The position numbers were made by a program, and so were the translations under genes. Positions 35,598 to 47,100 of a stretch of DNA of 64,000 nucleotides are shown in pieces. This stretch comes from Lonicera japonica. Its lineage: Eukaryota; Streptophyta; Magnoliopsida; Dipsacales; Caprifoliaceae. The stretch's first letter is position 1. Every line of letters starts with the position of its first letter. Where the stretch lies: positions 2,108,001 to 2,172,000 of the forward strand of contig CM038463.1 of the NCBI GenBank assembly GCA_021464415.1, in the 5' to 3' direction. The notes below the pieces were generated by a model that was not told the origin of the DNA, did not search any database, and saw nothing but the letters and a program-made list of their open reading frames with translations.

Positions 35598-35924
35598 ATG
35601 GCTAGAAGATTTGATGGGCGGTTTCCGGTTGAAATTGCAGAAGTATTAGCTATTCTTTTTGCAGTTAGTGATACTCAAATGGTGGTTTATTTAATTAATT
35701 CGGATGAGATTTTATTAAATGAGTTACGTTCTATTGTTGAGTCTATTATACTCAAGAGTAGAGGAAGTAATTTTGTGTTCAATTTTTCTCCTCGGTTCAA
35801 AAATTCAGTAACCCATGAAATAGCAAAGTTTGTTCTTGTCATTGCTGATTTGAAAATCTGGGATTCTTTAAAATGGTTGATTTCGTTAGCAGATAATGAT
35901 CATCATGATTTTCTTTTCTTCTAA
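35598..35924 (+). pseudogene. RNase H-like (RVT_3) C-terminal fragment
   Basis: A 108-codon open frame whose sequence fits the plant RVT_3 RNase H-like domain: ARRFDGRFPVEIAEVLAI, then MVVYLINSDEILLNEL, SIVESIIL, FVFNFSPRFKNSVTHEIAKF. This parallels the family order E(A/L) helix, VV.LIN, I..I, F.F.PR..N..AH.LAKF. The N-terminal strands with the first catalytic Asp are missing upstream, and the SD before the VV.LIN part is DT here. The usual A(H) of the C-terminal helix is TH. It has no neighbours of the same type, so it is most likely a stray fragment of a LINE-type or domesticated RNase H gene. The open frame may be chance survival. Confidence 0.6.
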
Positions 35925-36452
35925 GAAAAATATTTTATCTCTTTAAAAATTTAATGTTCAAGTTTTAGAGGGAATGAAACCTCTGAATTTTTAGGAGACA
36001 AAAATAAGTAATTAGATTTGAATATTTAAACCCACCAAATAGATTTAAAACCTATACAATTTGAATGGACATTCCATTAAGATTTCAGAAGTGCAAACAA
36101 ACGGCCCCTAGTTGTAGCTTAGCGTATTTACCTCTTAATCTGAAAATTTATTTAGACTTGAATTGGATTATTAATTTAGTATTAAAGAATGCATACTGAC
36201 TTTTTTGTTTATCTCTTAATACTGAATTGAATTACAATCCAACATTTAAAAATAAGTTGCAATTTTTTTGCTAAATGTTTGATTTAATTTTTTAGGTTTG
36301 CAAATTTTTATTTTTTAGGGAATAAGGCATCAATTATATATATGTTAATTAACATTTATATTCTAATATTCCCTCAAATTCAAGATGGTCAATGAAAGCC
36401 AATTTGGATTTGAAAATCGTCTTAAAAGTGGTCGAATGAACATGCGTTTAAT
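35925..36452. other. Intergenic, nothing recognised
   Basis: AT-rich sequence without a supported gene or repeat boundary. Confidence 0.5.
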
Positions 36453-36861
36453 AGCGCGCATCGATAACCCAAGCCAATTTTTAAATTGTGTTCATATTGT
36501 TGGACTTTGTGCGAGACTTCAAGTCGTGTTCATGTTGCCAGGCTTCATGCCAAACTTCAAATCATGTTCGTAAGTAGCTTCTTTTTAGCAACTTATACCT
36601 TCCATTAAATCCATGTTTCTTTCTTGTAGTTATACTCCCTCGTTAAGTTAGTTTAACAGCGCGCATCGATAACTCGACCCAATTTTTAAATTGTGTTCAT
36701 ATTGTCGGACTTTATGTGAGACTTCAAGTCGTGTTCATGTTGCCAGGCTTCATGCCAAACTTCAAATCATGTTCGTAAACAGTTTCTTTTTAGCAACTTA
36801 TACCTTCCATTAAATCCATGTTTCTTTCTTGTAGTCATACTCCCTCGTTAAGTTAGTTTCG
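36453..36861. repeat. Direct tandem duplication, 205-bp period
   Basis: Two adjacent copies beginning AGCGCGCATCGATAAC at 36453 and 36658 and ending CTCCCTCGTTAAGTTAGTTT. They differ at roughly a dozen positions by eye. No coding content. Confidence 0.9.
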
Positions 36862-38897
36862 ATGAAAAGTTAAAAAAATAAAGAATTAAAAGGTGAAGAA
36901 ATGCTAATTGGTATATTATTCTCATAGAATATTAGAATATGAGTGGTAGATATGCACCTTTAAAGGTAAAACTTTATATGTCCAAAACAAGGCAACAATT
37001 ATTTGCACAACATTCTTTATTTGGTTATATTTTAATTTTTTATTCGCTTGATGACAAATGAGTATGTGCATGGTACTCGCTCGATGATAAGATAGTGTAA
37101 GTTTGAAAATGTCTTATTCAGCCTATAAACACACTGAGTATGTAGGCTTATACTCACTTGTTATAAGCTGAGTAGCATGCAATTATTCGCTTGTCATTAA
37201 AAAAAGTGAAATATAATCAAGTGTTTTTTAAAGTACAAATACTAGCTACCTAAAATAAATGTGCACAAATTCTTCGTCTAGCACGTCGTATATGGACATC
37301 ACACTTGATGGTAAGATCGAATACAGATAAAAGAGGAAAATACATTTAAACTCTTTGTAGTTTGTTGGATTAACATGTCGCCATCCAAACTATTTTACCT
37401 ACCATTAAAACCCTCATATATTATTGTCGCTTTTTCACTTTACCCTGACCTATTTAACAACCGTTTGATTTTCAAACATAGGAACTCAGTTGACATTAAA
37501 TAATTGAATAAATTGTCATAAATGCCCCAATCCGCCGATTCAAAAGACAAATGCCGAAAATACCCCAATTTTTTTTTAAAATATGTATTTCTTCTTCTAT
37601 TTTTTCTCTCAAAATCATTATTTTCTCTTCCCATTTCTCTCTCATTTTTTTCTTCATTTTCTTTTCTCATTATTTTTGGCTTTCATTTTCCTATATTAAA
37701 GTTTCAAGTTTTAAATAGGTGGGTAAACTTCATTTCATCAAAATAATAATTGAGTAATTTGGGCCCCCCTTTTTAAAAATTTGTTGTCCTGTGGTTGATG
37801 AAAAAGTTAAAAACAATAATAGTACACGAAAATTTAGTGGTGAGTAAAATAATTTAAAAAGACAACTTATTAACCTGATAACCATAGTTGAGATTTAACG
37901 TATTTTTCCCTTAAAAAACCAACCAATAAAATCAAATAACTTTAATAAAAATCATGACACGTAACCCCGTAGCTATTAACTATAAACAAGACAAAATTAG
38001 ATTTTTCGTAACCTGCGTTTTGAAGATTTACACGTTTACTACTAGAGTGTATGTCGTCCAACAATAAATTGACGTTTTTATATATAATTTTGTGAATTTT
38101 ATTGGGTTGGTTTAATGACAAATTGATTGTGAGCTTAATTTAACTTAATTTTTTTATGAGTAGTTATAATTAAAATAGATCTCATCATAAAGTGTAGTGC
38201 AAGTAGCAATATGTGATTAATTATAATAAAAATCTAATTTTTTGAGCTTTGTTGTTAATATGTTATTGATTTTCTCCCATTCCTTAACGGTCTTAAACTA
38301 ATACTAATCTATTTTACAAAAAATAAAAAATTAAAGAAAACCTTATGCAATAATATGCCCAACGCAGAAAGGACTAAGCTAGTATATGTTAGTATATGTA
38401 CATCACGTCCGCTTTTGATAATCTTTTTACTTTGTACGCGCACAATTTTATTACAATCTACAACATTCTCTTTTATCAAATGAAAAGATATTGGACAAAT
38501 ATTAAGTTATTCAAATTTTATAATAAAACCCAGACAAAAATAGATAAATAAGAATAATGATCAACACCCAACCACAAAAATTTCTTATAATTACAATATA
38601 TGAGATTGTTAAATTTATCTGGCTACCTTTTTGTCAAATCATTTTAATGCACATTCAATTTTTTTTATCTAGTAAATTTTAATTTTTTTTCTGATATAAC
38701 AAATAAAATAAAGAGTTGGTTTTGACCAAAATTATAAAAGTATCATAAATAATTGGTAATTCGCACCCTTCCTTAAAAGAAGCGGTTAAATATGTCAGTT
38801 GTATTACTACAAATTATAAAAATATTGGTTTTTTTTACTTAATTAGCATATATCCTATTTGTAAATACTCTAAATTATATGAATAGAGGAATAAAAT
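36862..38897. other. Intergenic, nothing recognised
   Basis: AT-rich with poly-T and CT-rich patches near 37590-37660. Open frames on both strands there reflect low complexity rather than a gene. Confidence 0.5.
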
Positions 38898-38900
38898 TAA

Positions 38901-39857
38901 CAGTTTGTTTGGATAGAAGGAATGGGAGGAAGGGAAAGGAAAAGAGAATGATGGATTGCATTTCCTTTGTTTAGATATAAGGGTGCGTTTGATTGCAAGT
39001 ATGGTAATTTGCATGGAAAGAAAATAAGTTATAGGCAATTGAATTGCCTATAATTGAGTTATATGAAAAATGTAGTGTAGTGTGTTTGATTGCCTTTAAT
39101 TTTCTACCCGAAAAATATTTGTTGTATTATGGCATTTTTAATGTAGAAAAAATTATTGGTATTTTTTTTTTACATAATTATATAATCATGATGGATCTTA
39201 TTTAATTGATTTTGATTAGTTGATTTTAAATATTAAATTTTTATATTATTTTGAATTTTATATTTTAAGTTATGACATTTTTAATGTAGAAAATGGATAA
39301 AAACATTGTCTCGTGAACCGTACCCAAGCATGGAAAACAAAAAACCACCTCCCCCAAAGAAAATATTTTCCTCAATTGCCTTGAAAATGCACATGTGTGA
39401 GGCAAAAGTGGAATTGAATTGTTTGAAAACAAAAGCAAATCAAACACCTTAAGTTGTCAAATCAAGCGAAAAATACTCATTTTCCATGAAAAATGTTACC
39501 AATCAAACACACCCTAATATTTAAAGAGAATGCAATGGAAATGGAAGGAGTGGGAGGGAGTGTCATTTCTCTCTATTCCTTTACTTTCTTTCCTTCCAAT
39601 ATTGGGAGGATTAGAAAGAAAATGAAACATTTTTAATAAACAATTATTTTTTAATAAATTATATTCTTTTTTTTCCTTTGCTTCTTTCTATTCAAACGGA
39701 ATTATTTTTATTCCCTTCCTTTCCCCTGTAACTATCTAAACAATAATAAAATTAAACTCATTCCATTACATTCCATTCCATTACATTCCATTCTTTTCCT
39801 TTATTTCATGACTAATTATTTCATTTCCACTCCATTCCTTTCAATCCAAACGGACCA
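38901..39857. mobile_element. PIF/Harbinger-type MITE interrupted by a second MITE
   Basis: Outer ends CAGTTTGTTTGGATAGAAGG and the reverse complement of CAATCCAAACGGACCA are inverted, with GAATGG and GGGAAAGG-like subterminal text. The 3-bp flanks are TAA on both sides (38898-38900, 39858-39860). The middle is occupied by an independent MITE. It belongs to the same family as 39889-40316. Confidence 0.75.
38981..39514. mobile_element. Nested PIF/Harbinger-type MITE
   Basis: 534 bp with ends GGGTGCGTTTGATTGCAAG and the reverse complement of CCAATCAAACACACCC, inverted over about 16 bp with further matches (CATGGAAA). TAA flanks both sides (38978-38980, 39515-39517). It lies inside the GAATGG-rich element and is therefore younger. 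Confidence 0.82.
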
Positions 39858-39888
39858 TAAAGGAAGGGAATGAATTCAACTTGAGTTA

Positions 39889-40316
39889 CAATTTGTTTGG
39901 ATTGAGAGAATGAGAAGAAAAAGAAAGTAAAAAAGGAAGAATGATTGTATTTCACTTGTTTGGATAAATTTATGAAAGAGAGTGGAGAGGAACTGAGGGA
40001 ATGTTAATTCCCACTATTCTTTTATTTTATTTTCTTTCAATATTGAGATGATTAGAAGGGAAATAAAAAGTATTTAATGAATTTTTCTGGTTATTCTAAA
40101 TTTAACTTTAATTTGTTAAAAATATATTAAATCACAATCATTTTATTTTTTTTCTTCTTTTTATTCAAATAAGATTTATTTTCATTATATATTTTTTTAT
40201 CTTTAATTATTCAAACAACAATAAAATTAAACTAATTTCTTTTTATTATATTTCATTTATTTCCTTCCTAATTAACTATTTCATTTTCATCACTTTCTTT
40301 CAATCTAAATGGACCG
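39889..40316. mobile_element. PIF/Harbinger-type MITE, sister of 38901-39857
   Basis: Ends CAATTTGTTTGGATTGAGAG and the reverse complement of TTTCAATCTAAATGGACCG. TTA flanks both sides (39886-39888, 40317-40319). Internal text such as CACTTGTTTGGATAAAT matches the sister copy. Confidence 0.78.
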
Positions 40317-40467
40317 TTAAGGTTTTTGGAGTAATCTGGTAAATCACAAATACTTATACATTTCTTTTCTTTTCTTTGTAATGTTGAAATTGAAAATTTT
40401 AATTCGAGAAAGAGAAAAGGTACAAGAAAAAATAAGGGAGAGTTTTTCCCTAGCGCACTATCTCTAA

Positions 40468-40884
40468 GACCATCTCCATCCGGATGGTTAAATATGCATA
40501 ATTAACTTTTTTGTTGCCTTATTGGGTAAGGCAAAAAGCTAAATAAAATTGTAAAAGTGTAAAGCAAAGGTATATTTAGCGAGGGACAAAATTTTAGCTC
40601 GGACGATAAAAAGCATCGGGGCAGGGGTAGAAGGCTTCACGACACTTGATGTTCGTGGGAGAATTTTTGTCATGGCACGACAATCATGTGTCGTGCAAGC
40701 CTTAAAACATTAAAAAAAAATAAAATATTTTAAAAACATATGTGTCGTGGGAGGAAAAAAATTTACCCCGTCACTTCATATATCGTGAGCTAATTTACCT
40801 TTTTTCCGGTGTATTTCTTTATTTATTGCTAGACTAAATACACATTTTTACACTACACTTTTACGCTACCCACTAAAGATGGCC
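40468..40884. mobile_element. PIF/Harbinger-type MITE next to the CTP synthase promoter
   Basis: Ends GACCATCTCCATCC and the reverse complement of AAAGATGGCC, flanked by TAA on both sides (40465-40467, 40885-40887). About 100 bp upstream of the TATA-like box. The interior is enriched in CACGACA/TGTCGTG words. Confidence 0.65.
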
Positions 40885-40989
40885 TAAGGCTATTAAAAGT
40901 TCCTAAATCCAGCAAAAGTGAGTAAGTGACGATATTTGACCACAAAGGAGGCGGCACTGAACCCTCAGTGGAGACCCTCTGCGTTTAGG

Positions 40990-40996
40990 TATAAAT
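40990..40996 (+). promoter_or_regulatory. Candidate TATA box of the CTP synthase gene
   Basis: TATAAAT about 195 bp upstream of the chosen ATG. A start of transcription near 41020-41030 would give a leader of about 160 bases. Confidence 0.5.
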
Positions 40997-41185
40997 TGGA
41001 AACTGACTCTACAATAGAAATAGGGTCGATGCTCGTTTTCTCGAACCAGTACTCCTTTCCCGCTTGGACATTAAAACAAATCACTTAGCAGACACAACAA
41101 GAAGTTGCAGATAATAAAGCAAAACCTCAAGCTGCAAGATCAAGTAATCGATATGGAGAGGGAGATGGAGGAAAAGAGAAGAAGC

Positions 41186-44100
41186 ATGAAGTACGTTCTG
41201 GTGACCGGAGGTGTGGTGAGCGGGCTCGGCAAGGGCGTTACTGCTAGTAGTATTGGCGTTGTCCTCAAAGCCTGTGGCCTTCGCGTTACCTCCATTAAAA
41301 TCGGTTTGTTTTCATCTTTCTTTCTTTCTTCCTATTTTTATGATTATCAATGCTATACTCGCATAATTTTTGTACAAAGTGACGTGCCACCGATATTAAA
41401 AGATAGGCATAGCTAGAGCATTAAATGCATGGCCTCACCAATTCATTTTACTTGTATTAAAATTGAGTCTGAATAGCATTAAAATGATTAGAGCAATGCT
41501 AAAAACATACTTAATTTTTGTAAAAAACCATTAGCACGAACTAGTGTGGCGCCAATCAGTTAGTTGAAAAAGTAGGGAGAGAATTAAATGCGTAGAGTCA
41601 CCAATTCATTTGATTGGTGCTACATCAAATTTTTTGTATAAAAGTTGAGTACGAGTAGCATTTTCATTTTGAGTATGTGTTTTCATTTATTGCTTCACTG
41701 GCTTTAATGTTGTACCTTTGTTTGTGGATATAAAACGAAAATTGATGGTATGTGTCTCGGTTGAAGTGATGTTTTTTTGTAATTGCAGATCCATACTTAA
41801 ACACTGATGCTGGTACCATGTCTCCTTTTGAGCATGGGGAGGTTTTTGTACTTGATGATGGCGGAGAGGTTCAACCTTTTTCTCGCAAACTGTTTGCATT
41901 AATTATTCACAAGAAACATGAACTTAAAACAACTTTAGAATTTGATTACGATGGTTAATCTTGCAAATCTTTGTGATGAAGATATATTTAAAGACAATTT
42001 AATTGTTATACTGGGGAATAAGTAGTTGGAAATATTATGTGATGCTTTCTGGGAGTTTAAAACATAGCCATATATACTTAACACTCTTGGGCTAGTTATA
42101 TATATTTTTTCTTAATGCTCGACTAGCTGCACTAGTTTATGATGCATGTTGACAACATTGTTTAGAATGATAATTATTAGAATGAAAATATGGTTTGGAT
42201 GGTAGGCACACATAGAAGAGTAAATTCTTTCAAAGAAAGCAACTTTTATAGCCATATAAGGTCAATTAAGCCAATGTCGGCGCTACCTTCATAAAAATTA
42301 GATGTCAATAAAAGTACATCTTCAGTCAAATCAGTGTCAATTGTCATATTATGCTGGTGTCTCTCAAATCATTTGCAAACCTTTTTGAAGTTTTCAGGGT
42401 TGTTTTAAGCTCGAATTTTTGGCTCTGTATGCTCTTTTATAGGTTGATCTGGATCTGGGTAATTATGAACGGTTCTTGGATGTTAGACTTACTAGAGACA
42501 ACAACATTACCACTGGAAAGATATATCAGGTACTTAAATTTTTTAATTAAGCTTTTGATCTATTACTCTGTATTTAATTTGACTAAGGTAATTAGTTTAT
42601 TCTTTATTTTTTTTCTACTAGTCTGTCCTTGAGAAGGAACGGAGAGGAGATTATCTTGGAAAGACTGTCCAGGTGATCCTCATGCTTAAATAATTTATAG
42701 TTTATTATTTTTTCCACAACATGCAAAGAATGATCTCATCACGATTCTGCATGGAATTGATTTCAGGTGGTTCCACACATCACGGATGCCATTAAGGATT
42801 GGGTTGAGTCAGTCTCTGTCATTCCTGTGGATGGGAAAGAGGGTCCCGCAGATGTTTGTGTGATAGAGTTGGGGGGGACTGTAGGTAAGACTGTAAGAGC
42901 TTTATTGATGAGTTAAACTTCTGATGAACTGAGCCCTATATATATCTCTCAATGCTCACTTTTCCTACATCGTTCGCTAGTATAATTGAATTATTTTTCA
43001 ATTCTCAGGTGACATTGAGTCAATGCCATTTATAGAGGCTTTGCGGCAACTATACTTCTCAGTTGGTAAGGCTACATTGCTTATTATATTTTAGAAAGAG
43101 TGTTTTTAGGCTCCCTCGGTTATTCTTTTATAAGTTCCCTCACTCTCCCATTTTATTTGCAGTCTTAATGATACTCTAGTTTGGTATGTTTTATTTTCTT
43201 ATTTGTTAATTGAAGAGCTTAAATTCATAAAGCTCTGGCTGCCAACTCACTTTCTCATCTTGAAAGGACTCTCTTTCTCTATATTCACATATTTAAGGAC
43301 AGTGTACTGTAGAGAGTCCCGTTATTTGGTCTGAGAAGCGTTACATATATGAGCATAAAGGCTACACAAAGAGGCTGTATTTGTGACGCCAATGTCACAT
43401 TAACTACCTCAACGTGTATCCTGGCTGGAAATTGCAACTATTATATTTGATTTATTTTATGGCAGATAACATGGTAAAAAGTGTGGATGAAGAAGTATAC
43501 TCTTTTAAGTTTGGCATATTTGGAAAATGATGAAATTTTGTAATCACAATATGCAAATTTGAGTAGGGACGTCCAGTGCAATTTGATCCGTGTTCACATT
43601 TAAATAAGTAAATAGTGACCTACACATATTTGGTGGGCTGGTGAAAGAGTCATATTATGGCTTTTGACGAGATACTTGTGAACACAACAGCCTGTGGTTG
43701 AATTTTTACTATTGATATGCTTTAAGATTTCCCCTTTCTTTTTTGGCATCATCAATACAATATTCTGCATTTTACGTGTTCAGTATTGCTCTACGATTTG
43801 TGTTAAAATGGATGTCTAGAGTAGCATAGTCTTTTCTCACATGTAGTTGTGCATATTTCATGATGTTCAAAACTTCAAATGGTCCATTACATTTGCTAAT
43901 GTAATTTTTCCCCCTTCCATCAGGACAAGATAACTTCTGCCTTATTCACGTGAGTCTTATACCAGTCCTGGGTGTTGTTGGAGAGCAAGTAATACTCTAT
44001 GACCCTGATGTCATTTTACTCGTGTATTTAGTGTTTGAATGAATTTGCTGTGATTACAGTTGTTAACTGAGTTTAGCTTGTCTTATTGTGTGCTTGCTTG

Positions 44101-47100
44101 CATTTTTTTTATGTTTTGCGCAGAAAACAAAGCCTACACAACATAGCGTGCGGGAACTGAGAGCGTTAGGCTTGACTCCTCATTTTTTAGCTTGTCGCTC
44201 TGCTCAGGTTTGTTGTTTTAGCCATGTAGTATCTGCGTGCTCCCAAGGATTTGATAAATTGGAACTAATTTGGTGAAAAAAGGCTCTTAGTGGATACTAC
44301 GGCTGATTGAACACTAGATCGTCTACGAGGACTTTTAAAAGCATTATTAGTTTGAACACTTCTTTGAGAACTCTCTCCTTTTCACTTGTTTCATATATCT
44401 GCATTTTATTTTTACTTCTCATTTTCTGCTCACAATTGAAGAACATGTAATATTTCTCACTATGGTTACAGCCATTATTAGGAAGTACAAAGGAGAAACT
44501 TTCGCAGTTTTGCCATGTTCCGGTAAGTTGTTATTCGTCAGATACTCATATATGCTTTCTGTCCTGTCAAATTTACATCTTCTCATTCTTGGGATTTTGT
44601 GATGTTTATTGGTCTTCTCAGATTGGTAATATTCTTAATATCCATGACGTTCCGAACATTTGGCACGTTCCACTTTTACTTAGGGTAGGTATTTTTAATC
44701 TGAGACTTGACTGCTTCTACCGTATAGCTTTCAGTATGCTTTGTGCTTCTTACCAAATTTCTGACGGTGTACTTTTGCTCCAGAACCAAAATGCTCATGA
44801 AGCGATTCTGAAACAGCTAGACTTGCATAGGTAAGCTTTTGTTTGGAAATTCCTAATACCTTAGTATTAGAATTCTAGGTCAGAAAATTACTGCAATGTC
44901 ACCCTTTTCGATACTCTTCTCGAGTTAAATGAGACTTGGGCGTGAATGGGATAAATATTTTTCTTGGTGATTTTAGCTCGTTTTGCCGATAATAAAGTTT
45001 TTTCCCTGTAATTAATTTGGCTGAGTCATCTATGACACACACATTGCAATTGCTGTCTGTTAGATTTTGTTGAACATAATCTGGAACAAATTTCTTCGTC
45101 AATCTTGAACTAGATATGTATAGTTCAAGAAAGTTTATTATTCTGTCTGACTTGTTATGAGAGTTCTATTTCAGGGAAGCTACAGTACCTGATTTGCAAG
45201 AATGGACCAACAGGGCAGAGACTTATGACAACCTGCCCAATTCTGTTCGTGTAACTTTTATGTACTGATCTCCTTTAAAATTCTTATTTTCCCTTTCTGA
45301 CTAAAGAAATGCTGCTTTGTGCAGGTGAGAATTGCAATGGTTGGGAAATATGTAGGCCTAACAGATTCTTATTTGTCTGTTGTGAAGGTGAGATATATAT
45401 GGTCTGAATCTCCTATGGAGTGCAAAGTGAACAGTCCCGTGTTAAGTTTTTAAGTCAAAATTATTTTTATTAAGATAAATGTACCATGAACACAGGATGG
45501 TGGTACTGAGTTCTAAATGATATACAGGACATGTTCAATTGCATTTCTACAAGCCTGATCATTAATATGGAGTACCACAGATTTGATGGAGTTCTTTTAA
45601 TGTATCTGAATGCTATATGATGTTGCTGCTTTGATATGGCTTTTTAACATAAGCATGACAAAACATTCCTTCCCCAGTCGCATTAAGAAAATTGATCTGA
45701 GATTATTATTTTTTTCTTTTTTTTTTGTAACAAAATATTTTGGTGTTAAATATTTTTTCTTTTAAAGATACGGCTTCCTAGTTCAGAGCCTATAAAGGCT
45801 TTGAATGCTAATAATAAAGCTTGTATTAAGCTACAAGTTGTTATGTTGCTTCATCTGATATGCAGGCTCTTCTACATGCCTGCATTGCGTGTTCATTGAA
45901 GCCAGCAGTTGATTGGATTGCAGCTTCAGACCTTGAAGAAGATGGTGCCAAATTGGTAGGAGTCTCCACAAGTTTTATTAACTTATATATTTATCTTATA
46001 TTGTTTCAAGGAATCTGTCTGATTCTGAATCTCACGTTCCTCATCCAGACACCAGAAGCTCATGCTGCTGCATGGAAAACTTTAAGGGTAAGCGTTATAC
46101 TCATTCTTTTAAAAAAATTTCTTCTAGTTTTTCAACATCGACTCCGTGCATGTTCATATTAACATATTTAGCTAGATCCTTTATCAGTTTTTCTTCGTTT
46201 CTATTTTAGCAGTCAAATACTGGAATTTTTTCTATTGCTGTAGTTTACCTAGTAATAATATAAGGGGGCAAGACAGTAAAAGTTCTTGGGCTGGTCAGGT
46301 ATGGTTGTGTTGCTAGATAATCAACATTCTTGACTAAGGAAAGAGGGGGGTGGTTTTACTAGAAAATTTAGCAATACAAACTGTTATTAATGAAACAATC
46401 ACTTTCAGAATGCAGCATGTGTCTTGGTTCCTGGTGGATTTGGAGACCGTGGTGTGCGGGGTATGATACTGGCTGCCAAGTATGCCAGAGAAAACAAGGT
46501 TCCATACCTTGGGATTTGCTTAGGAATGCAGATTTCTGTTATTGAATTTTCTCGATCTGTGAGTGATTTATTTATAGTATCAATTTCTTATTCTGCAGTG
46601 TGCATATATCTCCCTTGTAAAAAAATTGGTCTTACTTCAATTGCTTCTACCAGGTTTTGGGTTTGGAAAGGGCAAACAGTGCAGAGTTTGATGCAGAGAC
46701 ACCTAACCCTGTTGTAATTTTCATGCCTGAGGTACTTGTGGATTAACTATGAACGTTCTATGACCTGTTCTTTACTTCTAAGATACATTATTTTTTCTTT
46801 CCACTATTAGTTTTTGTCTTTTATGCTTACATTCAGGGTTCAAGAACACATATGGGAAGTACAATGAGACTTGGCTCTCGGAGAACACTATTCCAGACCT
46901 CTGATTGCATCACTGCAAAGCTGTATGAAATTAAATCTATTGCTTCTTGTCATGATTGAAGATTCATAAATGATTCACTTGTTAGAGCAAAAAATGAAAA
47001 GTTACTTGATACTACATGTGACAGGGTACCTGATGAATTTGGGCTAGGATGTGAAGTGAGTCTCAGTTCAAGGTGCCCTTGGGGATTTAGCGACCTTTCA

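Noticed and set aside
41105..41185. Upstream extension of CTP synthase
   Set aside because: The first codon is TTG, not ATG; the conserved family start is MKYVLV at 41186.
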